Positions 36,695 through 47,261 of a stretch of DNA of 64,000 nucleotides are shown one piece after another. Origin of the DNA: Toxorhynchites rutilus septentrionalis (lineage: Eukaryota; Arthropoda; Insecta; Diptera; Culicidae). The first letter of the stretch is position 1; each line of letters opens with the position of its first letter. The notes beneath the pieces were generated by a model, which saw nothing but the letters and a program-made list of their open reading frames with translations, was not told where the DNA came from and made no database searches. The translations under genes were made by a program, and so were the position numbers. Location: NCBI RefSeq assembly GCF_029784135.1, contig NC_073744.1, positions 11,533,429 through 11,597,428 of the forward strand. The letters run 5' to 3'.

Positions 36695-37003
36695 TTGACG
36701 CAGGACTACGTCTTTCATTTCTGTACCGGGGCGTCAGTTCAAAGTTTCGAAGACGAGAACGTGACGCTTGGAGTGCAAGGTTTTGGACGTTAATACCTCT
36801 TTGTCTGCCGAACGGAGTGGGGTGATAATCATTTCATTCGAGAGACAAAATGTCCAAGAGTTATATGCTTGTTAATTATTGACCCGTAAACTGGTTTCAG
36901 TAACTTAAAAAAATCGAAATCACACAAATCTGTATATAAACGAATGCCCGCTCGGAAATCCACTCAGTTGTGATTGCGCAGCGGTTGATGTACGATCGCT
37001 GAA
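36695..37003 (+). mobile_element. Family X element, 5' part (split by copia elements)
   Basis: Divergent family X 5' end, TTGACGCAGGACTACGTC, then TTCTGTACCGGGGCGTCA, a TATATAAA at 36933-36940 and TCAGT at 36964-36968 (33-base spacing). Homology to other copies ends near 37003. The 3' part lies 10 kb to the right. Confidence 0.75.
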
Positions 37004-37090
37004 ATCTGTATATTTCTCTAGCACATATTTCAAAGCCAATCAGCCTGGGGAAATTGGCGTTATAAATATATGCAAGGTGTGAAAACGATA

Positions 37091-37268
37091 TGGGTTTGGA
37101 AAAGAATGTTTTACACGCGGGATTAAGCAAGAAAAACAAACACGTTTTTTCACGTTGAAATTATATTATGGAATGACAAACAGTATCAAAGCAAATGCAA
37201 AGATACAAAGTTAAGCACACAAATGGTGCTGTCACAGCATTGACAATCGCCTATATCCAGGTATGACA
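37091..37268 (-). repeat. Copia element 1, 3' LTR
   Basis: It matches 41751-41922 with scattered differences (for example GGGATTAAGCAAGAAAAACA in both). It lies left because the element is on the minus strand. Confidence 0.85.
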
Positions 37269-39728
37269 AGTAGTGAGTGGTTGACCACTTTTACAACCCT
37301 GCTCAAACACTGCAGCTTGCCAACCCTATGATCATGCAATTCCGTCGAAAGGCCGCAACAGGTAAACCCTCGGTCAGAATAACTGCCTGCTGAATCGATC
37401 GATGTTGGGACGTACTCAAGAATGATTTTTGTTTTTGTTTCTCCAAGTCCTTCAGAAAGAAACCTTCCGAATCCCTTGGAATCCTCAGCGATGTGAATCA
37501 TTGATTGATTGTCTTCGAAATACGTCACGGGAGTATCGACCTTACAACCCAAGTCACGAAACAAGCGCTGCATTCATAATCCATGGCAAACGGCAACGCA
37601 AAACGCCGTCAGTTCGGCCTCTGTCGAAGGGAATGCAACAGTATGTTGCATCCGAGTGATCCATGCCACAGTCGACCTAAACACGTTAAACACGCTATCG
37701 CTCATTGATGGCCTTCTTTCTAAACGCGTCCAGTGTTCGTCAGTTGGACAACTCTGATATTGACTGAAAAAGCAGGTGCCAGATAGGGTTTCGCATACAT
37801 GAGACAAACCACCAATTCGCGATAGGGTTGTACAGTGCACTTTTCTACTTCACCATTCGGAAGTTCTAGCCGGTTCTCGATGGGCGTCAAACAAGGCTTA
37901 CATTTCTCCATCTTGAGCCGTCGCAAAACAACCTGAAAGTAGTGACGCTGGTCGATTCGCATCACCCCATGCTCTCTATCGTAGCTGGTGTTCATCACGA
38001 GGAAACACTTGATTTGTCTATAGTCCTTGATCTCAAATTCACGTGAGAGGTAACTTTTCATGCGCTCTACGGCCTGCAATGTCGGACCCACAATCACAAA
38101 GTCGTCCACAAAGCGATGTCAATCTTCGTTATTCTTATGTGCAGGCACTGATCGTTCAGGTTTTGCTGAAAACCCAAACATTCACGGATGAATTGATCGA
38201 ATCGGACGTTCCATGCCTTGGAAGCTTCTTTAAGTCCGTATAGAGACTTCCTCAACGACCACAAGATCTCTACTGCTCTTTATACCTTTAAACCCTCTTT
38301 TCGGTGATCGAACCGTTCAAAAAGGTGGTTCCATCAAGGACCACCATCTTTCTCTCGTTCGCAAACGCCAGCAATGTACGCAGGGTATCCAATCTGGCGA
38401 CCGAGGAATACGTTTCACTATAATCGAAACCGAACTGCTGGCTGAAACCTCTTGCTACTAAGCGAACCTTATAACTGTCAGCCTTCCATTTATCTCAATC
38501 GTGCCGCTTCCGAGCTTCAGCTAGTGAGTTTGGGAGTTTCTCCAGATAACTTGCGGCATTCAACGCGTACGCAGCGTACTTCAGCTCATAATCCTTGTGC
38601 CAGGCAGGGACCGTCTGCTTCCATTTCGCTGTTTCGGTCTCCTCTCCTTCCTCGGACTCGTCTCCCTTACTAACACTGTTGCTCTCTTCATCCTCAAATA
38701 CCTCCAATTCGGCATTACTCAATTCAATCTCCAAGTCAGCCCCCACTGAACCGCGCACTGAACCACCGTCAGCTGCCTTCACTAAGAATAACTCATCGGA
38801 CGACACATTTTCAACTGCTTTGGTGCGAGAAGAACCTTCCAGGAACACGACGTCACGGACATAAACTATTCTCCGCTGGTTCTGATTCCATTCCCGATAA
38901 CTATTGATGACATAACCAACAAAAATTCCTCTCCATGATTCAGCATCAAGCTTACCTCGTTGTTTCCTAAGAACGTGAACGAACACGCTGCACCCGAATA
39001 CCCAAAGCTTTGCCAATCGCTCGTACGGAGTCTTACTGCTGTCGATCGCACTCGTGGGGCTGCGGTTTAGAAGATACGCAGTCGTCTGCACGTCTACTCG
39101 CCAGAAGCACTTGGTGATTCCGGATTCTTCCAACATCGTCCGGGCCTTGTCTACCAGAGTGCGGTTCATCCGCTTGCCGACCCCGTTCTGTAGGGGTATG
39201 TGCGGAGCCGTCCACTCCACGATAATACCTTTCTGCTTCAGGAACTTTTCAAACTACTTGCTCCGGTATTCACCGCCGTTAGGTGGTCAAGACGTTTGCG
39301 CCACAGCTCCAGATCTTTCGACACACGACCGGTCGTCAACAATGGCAATGGCGATCTCGACAGGAGTCTTCAACGGTGTCATGTCTTCGAATAATGATTT
39401 ATCGTTCACTAAATGATCGGATCAGCCTGAATCAATATACCAATGCACTTTTCTCAGTCGTCTTTCTTCCGCCCCCACAAAACACACGTCACTCTTTTCG
39501 GCTACGTTAGGGTGGGTTTAGACTAGTGATATATTCACGAGAAGAAATATGATGAGATTTATAGAAATCACATCAACCGTTTACACTAGCGTGAACTTCT
39601 ATAATGAATATATTCATATTTTCGATGAATTTATTCACCTGAAGTAGAACTGCATCCAACTTTAGTGATTTCTCACCAGAGAGAAATTTACAAGCATTTA
39701 TATATGCTGAATTTATTCAAGTTATATA

Positions 39729-41026
39729 TTAGGCTGTCAAAAAAGTCCTGCGGTATTTTTTTTGAATTTTCATTTGTTCATAAAATTAGTTACAATCATC
39801 TGTTTTAAGTCAAATATGCGCCGTTTTGTTCGATGACTTGTTCCCAACGAGATGCCAACTTCATAATACCCCTGTTATAGAAGCTCGCTTCCTTATTGGC
39901 AAAAACCTCGGATAGCCAATTTTCACAGACCTATTTTGTGGCTAACTTCTGACTACCTAGCTCGTTCGCCATGGACAAAAACAGGTGGTAGTCACTTGGT
40001 GCAAGGTCCGGACTATACGGCGGATGCAAAAGAACCTCCCATCCGAGCTCCTGGAGCTTCTGGCGCCCTGGAGCTTCTGGCGCGTCACCAAAGAAGTGTG
40101 TGGCCTGGCGTTGTCCTGATGGAAGACAATGCGGCCTCTGTTTATCAAAGATGGCCTCTTCTTCATGAGTGCTACCTTCAAGCGGTCCAGTTGTTGGCAG
40201 TACCGGTCCGAATTGAGCGTTTGGCCATAGGGAAGCAGCTCATAATAGATTATTCCTTGACAATCCCACCAAACACACAGAAGAACCTTCCTGGCCGTTA
40301 ATGAGGGCTTGGCTACCGTCTGAGCCGCTTCAGCGGGCTTCGACCACGACCGTTTGCGCTTCACGTTGTCGTAAGTGACCCACTCGCCAGTCACCATCCG
40401 CTTCAAAAACGGGTCGATTTTGTTGCGATTCAGCAGCGATTCACATGCGTCGATACGGTCAAAGATGGTTTTTTGCGTCAACGTGTGTGGCACCCATACA
40501 TCGAGCTTCTTTGTGAATCCAAGCTCCTTCAAATGGTTAATAACGGTTTGATGACTTATCCCCAGATCTTGGCCGATGCTACGGCTGCTACTATGCCGGT
40601 CCTTCTCGACTAATTCAGCGATTTTGTCGCAATTTTCGACGACAAGCCTTCCGGAGCGTGGCGCATCTTCGACGACCTCTACGACAGAACGAAAACGTTG
40701 AAACCATCGTTGCGCGGTGGAAATGGAAACTGTATCGGGTCCATAAACTGCACAAATTTTATTGGCAGCTTGAGATGCATTTTTGCCTTTGTCATAGTAG
40801 TACTGTAAAATATGTCGGATTTTCTCTTTATTTTGCTCCATATTAGCGACACTATAACTCACGAACGACTTAACCAAACAAAACACTGTGAAGGACTATA
40901 TTATTGCGCGCAAAAAAATACCTTTCCAACAAGCTATAGTATGACTCGATACAATGAGTACAACTAGAACTACGCGCTTACAACGACACCTCGCGGAAAT
41001 ACCGCAGGACTTTTTTGACAGCCTAA
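39729..41026 (-). mobile_element. Mariner (DD34D-type) element inside copia element 1
   Basis: 1,298 bp with inverted repeats starting TTAGGCTGTCAAAAAAGTCC and TA on both flanks (39727-39728, 41027-41028). The minus-strand transposase starts at ATG about 40841: helix-turn-helix region with AQRWFQRFRS, WVPHTL, the first catalytic D in VTYDNVKRK and the second in HQDNARPH. The PPYSPDLAPSDYH box with the third D is in a different frame, because a roughly 19-bp direct duplication (AGAAGCTCCAGG twice, near 40050-40085) shifts the frame. It is therefore inactive. It splits the copia protease/integrase region. Confidence 0.92.
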
Positions 41027-41750
41027 TATACCTCGAATAAGTGTATCATATTTATTCTCACCCGTTTACACCTATTTTTACGTGAATAAATCCATCTATA
41101 GCTATAGATCTCCCTAATGTAAACCCGTCATTAGGCTTGGATTTATTTTTGCCACTTTTCTTCTTCTAATCATTATTCTTCTTGTTCGGACACTCGGTCA
41201 ATTCACGTTCCTTCAACTTTGCACCCGGAGCACATTATTTTCTCCTTCGTCTTCGGTTGTTGCTTCGTAAGGGGAAATGCAGCCTCATTTTTGGGGGTAC
41301 ACAACTCTACGCCTTTTCTCTTCGTCTCCTCGTCCAGCAGTCTACATTTTACAAACTCGATGGACAGATTCTTCTCGGGTATTGTTTCTAGTGGTGTCAC
41401 AACGGTCGAATATGACGTTCCATGCATTAACAGCAGGTGGCACACCACATCGAAATCTTCCAGCGCCGCACCGGTAGCTCGATATTCCCGTACAAATTTG
41501 AGAAAATGCTGTTGTAACGTTCCGCCATCGAATCGAAGTTGTATTCTGCTTGCTATACTGCGTCTCTCAAACACCCACTGGAGTGCATCCCACACTTTCT
41601 TCGGAGTCTTCTGATCGTGATTGTACTCCAATTCAGAATCGAGGATTCTCGACACGAGTAAAGATTCACACCGTCGATCTTTCTTTTGCTTCTATTACTT
41701 CCGCAGTATCACCCGACGCGTTCTTCATTAGCTAGAAACGGTATTTCGGA

Positions 41751-41922
41751 TGGGCTTGGAAAAAATATTTTACACGGGGGATTAAGCAAGAAAAACAAAC
41801 ACATTCATTCACGTTGGAATTATATTATGCAATGACAAACTGAATCAAAGTATGTGATTCAAAGGTAAGCACACAAGTGGTGCTGTCACAGTATTGACAC
41901 TTGCCTATATCCAGGTCTGGCA
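41751..41922 (-). repeat. Copia element 1, 5' LTR
   Basis: Partner of 37091-37268. Its inner side is followed on the minus strand within about 25 bases by the gag start region. The divergence between the LTRs shows the insertion is old. Confidence 0.85.
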
Positions 41923-42254
41923 AGTAAAGAGGGATGTAACAAGGTGTGGGTACTTTTGTACCCGCATGCATTTTTGCACTCCGGAATGTGTGAGGACTTC
42001 AAAAGCGGTATGAACACAAGGCTTCGGCTCGGGTATTCAAGACTGCATTGGAAGATATCTCTTCATTTCTTCAGCTCACTAAACTTCTACGTATACCGTT
42101 CGGCAAATGTTGATAACAATTTGCTGCGATAACGTTGATTGAGCAATATGCGTTCTATATGCGTTGTGCACGCACGGTATTGAAGAAATTCTGCTCGATC
42201 AAATTTCGTGGAGCGCGGTGACTTAGAGCAACATTTGCTCGAGATCGATGAATT

Positions 42255-42931
42255 CTCGCGTAACTTTTGAAAAGGTCCTATGTAACAAATGTAAACAAAT
42301 CGAGTTAATGGATGCACGCTATTAGTTTTCAATCATTGAATGCATTACAAAAACAATTGTTCACGTATCTATCTTCTTCATCTTTTTATCGCCGATGCAA
42401 AAAATATCCAATGTACAGAATCGGATTTGAAGCGCCCGGCTGTTACTTTAGAAGCCTCTTTCCTCCGACGCCCGAAACGTCCGAAGTAAAAAAACAGTCA
42501 AAACAATACGAAGTCGTACTTCGGTCGTTTTGAGTTTTTGTTTCTTACAGCTGTTGTTGCCGATTTCAATGCAATTCGACGAGTGATAACAATAATAATT
42601 CGCCTTTAGAATGAAATGCTGTTATTTGGATTGTTGCTTAGAAGTTAGTTTCAAATTTTTGTCGTGCAACGTAATATGTCCAATGTGCAAATGCGGGCAG
42701 ACAAAACGTCCAATGTAACATTTTTCGCTCCTAGTCTTCAACTTTAATCTTAAATCACGGAACAACAGTTACGATTGGTTTTTCAGAGTTATTCTTGACT
42801 GCTAGTGGTGAAAGTAGCGATAAAGATCGGAAGCTTTTAAGACAATTCGCGGAATAATGTTTGGGTCTTCAACTTCGTTTTTCTCGAGTTGACGAAAATG
42901 TTACATTGGACCTTTTCAAAAGTTATGCGAG
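42255..42931. mobile_element. MITE with AATT target duplication, in copia 2 gag
   Basis: 677 bp, with inverted repeats of over 30 bp (one end begins CTCGCGTAACTTTTGAAAAG) and AATT at 42251-42254 and 42932-42935. The gag frame reads on across the joined flanks, which confirms the boundaries. No transposase frame. Confidence 0.78.
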
Positions 42932-43033
42932 AATTGTTCGATCGACTGGACGCTGCTGGAACGACACTCGATTCAGACACTAGAGTTTGCTTACTTCTTC
43001 GGAGTCTGCCTCAGGGCTAGGACTAGTGACAAC

Positions 43034-43393
43034 CAAGGCGCCTCTATATATACCAGGTGAAACAATCATATGAAATGCACTTTCAGCCATATTGGAATTG
43101 CTGTCGATATTGTTTACAAACAGCATCAGAACGCTGCCGGCGGCTCTCTACAAACTGCTACGACGCTTATTCGACCGATGCCTACTATGTTCGGCTTTCG
43201 CGAATTCATGTGAAAAAGAAGGGATGACTTTGTAGAATTCATTCTAATTTCCACTACTCTTGCATGTGAAAATGCGAAAATGGCGTATCCTAGCAATAAC
43301 AAAACAAACAACCCCCGCTCCACAAACCGTAATCCCCTTCTTATTAAAGTGGTGATGTTGCTTCACCTGTTATACATTAATATAAGCGCCTTG
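43034..43393 (-). mobile_element. hAT-type MITE, 360 bp, copy 1
   Basis: Termini CAAGGCGC..CGCCTTG with subterminal ACCAGGTGAA / TTCACCTG-type inverted blocks. A perfect 8-bp duplication GTGACAAC lies at 43026-43033 and 43394-43401. An 8-bp duplication indicates a hAT- or P-type transposase source. It is inserted in copia 2 gag. Confidence 0.92.
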
Positions 43394-44036
43394 GTGACAA
43401 CTTCCGATAGCTGGTCTGGTGATGACATTTCGTTGGACGTAGTAAAGTCCATGTTGACGGACGATTACCATCGACGGATATAACGTGATAACGTTATATC
43501 GGGTAGTTCGCGAAGAGCGGAAAAGGCTATGCGATCAGCTGAAGCAAATCGGAAAAGGAAATCCGGATTTGCCACTTCTGTAAGAAAGTTAGCCATCTGA
43601 AGCGAAATTGCAGGAAGTTCCAAGCTGCGAAGAAAAGTGAAAATGCGAAGGCAATGGTGGTCCAGAGTGACATCAAAGGCATTGCCTTCACAGTGAGTAA
43701 CGAGAAAAATCTAATGTGGGTGATTGGCAGTGATGCAAACGCACATATGACGAACGATAAAACGTTTTCGGCATCTCTGAAAGAGTTCGACGGCGAGTGG
43801 ATAACCCAAATTCTCCGCGAAGGCAGCGGTGTTGTGTACGGAATTGATGGCAATGAGAGGCTATCAGAATCGCCATTGGTGAAGTGAAATACGTTCCTGG
43901 ATTGTCAACCAGCTTGATCTCCATGGAAAAGCTGGCACAAAAGAATATGGAAGTGTGTTTTAATAGTAACGGCTGCTGAGTTATTGACTAGAAGATATCT
44001 GCCGTAGCGACGGGCGTTCGTTACGGTGGTCTGTAC

Positions 44037-44396
44037 CAAGGCGCTTATAGCAATGTATAACAGGTGAAACAACATCATCACTTCAATAAGAAGGAGATTA
44101 CGGTTTGTGGAGCGGGGGTTGTTTGTTTTGTTATTGCTAGGGTACGCCATTTTTGCATTTTCACATGGGAGAGTAGTGGAAATGAGAATGAAATTCTACA
44201 AAATCATCCCTTATTTTTCATAAAATCCGCGAAAGACGAACATAGTAGGCATCGTTCGAATAAGCATCGTAGCAGTTTGTAGAGAGCCGCCGGCAGCGTT
44301 CTGATGCTGTTTGTAAACAATACCGACAGCAATTCCAATATGGCTGAAAGTGCATTTTATATGATTGTTTCACCTGGTATATATAGATGCGCCTTG
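44037..44396 (+). mobile_element. hAT-type MITE, 360 bp, copy 2 (opposite orientation)
   Basis: Same family and exactly the same length as copy 1, but inverted relative to it. The 8-bp duplication GTCTGTAC is at 44029-44036 and 44397-44404. It lies between protease and integrase remnants of copia 2. Confidence 0.92.
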
Positions 44397-46088
44397 GTCT
44401 GTACCACCTTCGTCAAGCAGAAAATTCAATGCAGACAACGCAGACACTCCGTATTCTCCCCAGTCCAACGGCGTAGCAGAACGGAAGAATCTATCGATCA
44501 ACGAGATGGTAACCTCCATGCTAGTTGACTCGGGACTCGAAAAGCGGTACTGGGGCAAAGCTATTCTAACAGAAACTTTCCTGCAGAATCGTTTGCCCTC
44601 CAGGTCGGTTGGGAAAACCCCCGACGAGCTTTGGTGGAATAGGAAACCGGATCTCGCACATTTCAATGTGCTTGGGAGTGAAGCCTATGTCCATATCTCT
44701 GAAACGAGGAGGAGTAAGCTACATGCGAAGGCAAACAAGCTGCATTTAGTCGGTTATTCGATGGAACATAAGGGCTATCGTTATATAGATCGTGAGACGA
44801 ATGTAATAACAATAAGCCGAGACGCAAGATTTATTGAGCTAGGAAATGGAACATCATCTGGTGAGTTTCAGTTTCGATTGCGGATGCAATGAATGGTGAT
44901 GGAGTAAGCAATGCTGAGGATGAAATCTAGCTGCTGCCGTTCAAGGAAAAGCCTGATGAAAGTGAAGATAGCGATTCGGTGAACGAGGAAGCTTACGACA
45001 CTGCCAGCCAGGATGAGATTGATGAAGCGCCTGGTGGAGCTCGATGATCCAAGAGAACGAATTTAGGTGCTGTTCCAAAGCGATTCGATTATTACGTCGT
45101 GAGTATAGCGGCATGTGATTTCGAAGAACCAGTGAACTACCGAAAAGTTATTGTTTAGAGTGACGCATCATCGCAATGGTACATGGGACCTAGTGCCTTT
45201 GTCGAAAGGACACAATATAGTCGGATCCAAATGGGTCTTCGCTGTACCAGGACAGGAGGACCATGTATGTCAGTTTAAATATCTATGGGCTGCGGAAACC
45301 GACGCGATGTTGTTACAAGAAATTAAACGGTATACTGACTGAGTTAGGATTCAAGACATCGTCGTCGGATCAGTGTCTCTAGTCTGCTTCATAGACTAGT
45401 AAAGCTACAGTGTTCTTGTTAGTTCATGTCGACGATATGCTGCTTGCGTCGGAGGACGAATTAGAGATGGAACAGATTCACAAAAGCTTGACCAATTAAT
45501 TTGAAATTTTCAAACTTGGTAAAATCCGGCACTTTCTTGTACTGGAGGTGCGTGCTGAGGATGAAGTGTACCTGAAGCAATATTTTGGATGAAGCTAAGA
45601 TAGCAAAGTCTCCCATGAATGCGGGATACTTGAATATACAGGAAACTAGCAAGTTACTGGAAGATCCAACGATGTATAGGAGTTTGGTTGGCGGATTGCT
45701 GTATTTGTCGGTCGTTGCTCGGTCGAATATAGTAGCTTCAACGACGATTCTTTGAAGGAACTTATCTGCACCGAATGAGTCGGATTGGAACGCCGCTAAG
45801 CGTGTATTGCGCTATTTGAAAGCAACAAGCGAATGTTACCTACAGTTGGGAGGACATTGCAATCAACCACTAGTCGGATATTCTGATTCCGATTGGGCTG
45901 GAGATCCCCAGAGCCGGCGATCAATTTTGGGCCCTATATTTTTCTTCGGTGGAGAAACCATATCCTGGTCTAGTAGTCGACAGCCATGTGTAACACTATC
46001 GACAATGGAGACACTTTCCGAAGCTTGCCAAGAGACAATCTGGTTGCGGGAACTTCTGTGTGATTTTGGGGAGGTTCAGAACAGACCA

Positions 46089-46366
46089 GTGCTCCCGTGG
46101 CCGAGTGGTTAGCGTCATAACTAACATGCCGGGTGTTCGGGTTCGATTCCCGTTCTGGTCGGGGGAATTTTTCGTCAAAGAAATTTCCTCCGACTTGCAC
46201 TGTGATCACGCGTATTCTAGAGGTTGCCACTCAGAATGCATTCAAGGCGTGTTATTTGGCATAGAAATCTCAACTAAGTACTAATAAAAAATGACGCAAG
46301 TAATACTACGTTGAGACGGCGAAGTTCCTCTAGGAACGTTAGTGCCATTGAAGAAGAAGAAGAAGA
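46089..46366 (+). mobile_element. tRNA-derived SINE inside copia element 2, subfamily 1
   Basis: A and B boxes are intact, the body matches the copy at 57786, and it ends in a (GAA)n tail. A perfect 11-bp target duplication AGAACAGACCA lies at 46078-46088 and 46367-46377. It interrupts the RNase H region of the copia remnant, so it is younger than that element. Confidence 0.92.
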
Positions 46367-46633
46367 AGAACAGACCAACGATTATGAGAGAAGACAACAA
46401 AGGGTGTATAGCATACGTGAAGACCGAAAGGCCGAGTCGTCGGTGAAAACATATCGACACCAAGGAGAGATTCGTTCAGAACTGTGTGGGGAGAATCAGA
46501 TTGAGTATTGTCCAATAGAAATTATGGTGGCAGAAATCATGACCAAGGCTTTGGCTCCTCAGTAACACAAGCAGTTCTTCTAGATGTTGGGGTTTGTACG
46601 GGTTGTGTGAAGCGGATATCCTTTGAGAAGGAG

Positions 46634-46902
46634 TGTGGAAACATGCATCGCCTACTATTACACACATCTGAGACAACTGTGCGCACCTTCGTGCATAGTA
46701 TACCTTGCACCTACACCGAACGAGAGAGGCAAAGCAGTGTCTATTTTTCATTCCAAACCAAGCGCTTCCCGCGATAAGTTGTATTACTATCTTTCCTAGA
46801 ATAAACGAGTGTAAACGTAGTTCTCGCGTGTTAATTTATTTTTGCTGGTTCCACTCCGAATCCCTTACGCTGTTTCCCTGACTTTGCCGTCAAATTCTAA
46901 CA
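46634..46902 (+). repeat. Copia element 2, putative 3' LTR
   Basis: It is bounded TGTGGAAACATG..ATTCTAACA and preceded by a purine tract (GAGAAGGAG, 46625-46633) in the position of the polypurine primer site. No 5' partner was found, so the boundaries rest on TG..CA and the tract alone. Confidence 0.55.
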
Positions 46903-47049
46903 AATTTGCGGTTTGAGATGTACTTGGAAGATGCAACAACTTTACACGGAAATGTCGTTTGATCGTTTGATCGTTGATCGTTTCGTAATTTATCCATTCA
47001 CATATTTTGGAATTCGACGAAAAATGAATAAAATGAACAAGGAGTCATG

Positions 47050-47240
47050 TCACACGTCGGACTTGCACCGAAGAACGTAATCTATCACAAGGTGAATTTA
47101 CCTGAATTAGGATTTGTTTTGAATTCTGAAATTGTTTCATTCAATCACTGGTTTAATCAATACACTCGAATGATTACTAAGCCAACGGTAGTCCTACGTT
47201 AATCTTGCGGTTATATCTTAGGTATAACCCACCCATAGTT
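47050..47240 (+). mobile_element. Family X element, 3' part (split by copia elements)
   Basis: AACGGTAGTCCTACGTTAAT and GCGGTTATATCTTAGGTATA, then ACCCACCC, match the family X 3' end in the same orientation as the 5' part at 36695. The two halves are best read as one old insertion later invaded by retrotransposons. The inner boundary of the half is not sharp. Confidence 0.65.
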
Positions 47241-47261
47241 TTTTTTTTGTTAATATCCTAC

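Larger units (their letters stand above)
37091..41922 (-). mobile_element. Ty1/copia-type LTR retrotransposon, element 1 (degenerate)
   Basis: Direct repeats of 178 and 172 bp (37091-37268 and 41751-41922), both bounded by TG..CA, act as LTRs. The minus-strand coding order is gag (about 41730-41203, with VWDALQWVFERRS and EFVKCRLLDEE), [mariner], integrase (39220-38500: HIPLQNGVGKRMNRT, then TPYERL and KLWVFGCSVFVH), reverse transcriptase with VDDF (about 38110-37720) and RNase H (37573-37232: TYFEDNQSMI). This order, integrase before RT, defines copia. Stops and frameshifts are frequent. No 5-bp target duplication was found. Confidence 0.88.
42110..46902 (+). mobile_element. Ty1/copia-type LTR retrotransposon, element 2 (degenerate, multiply interrupted)
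   Basis: Plus-strand order: gag pieces (42200-42250 and 42936-43480), zinc knuckle CHFC..H..C (about 43568-43610), a protease-like WVIGSDANAHM box (about 43717), integrase C-terminal half (44405-44870: QSNGVAERKN, LHLVGYS), RT pieces (NGTWDLVPL..SKWVF at 45177; HVDDM at 45425-45439), RNase H (45800-46110 and after the SINE) and a 3' LTR. Three MITEs and one SINE are inserted; much of integrase and RT is deleted, and the 5' LTR was not found. It lies beside copia element 1 in opposite orientation. Confidence 0.85.
36656..47261 (-). other. Cadherin intron C-D, 10.6 kb, nested transposons
   Basis: The intron consists of a split family X element (ends near 36695 and 47240). Into it were inserted two Ty1/copia elements in opposite orientations, which in turn received a mariner, three MITEs and a SINE. 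Only about 39 bp plus 21 bp lie outside the family X ends. The ancestral intron was therefore about 60 bp. Confidence 0.8.

Noticed and set aside
37223..37573. A host gene with an RNase H-like domain
   Set aside because: The order gag, integrase, RT, RNase H on the minus strand with flanking LTRs identifies it as the end of copia element 1.
39925..40301. Plus-strand 121-codon frame across the mariner
   Set aside because: Antisense of the mariner transposase, which has D motifs and TIRs on the other strand.
41748..41960. 5-bp target duplication for copia element 1
   Set aside because: Bases outside the two LTRs (CGATA and AGTAA) do not match; the flanks may have been rearranged.
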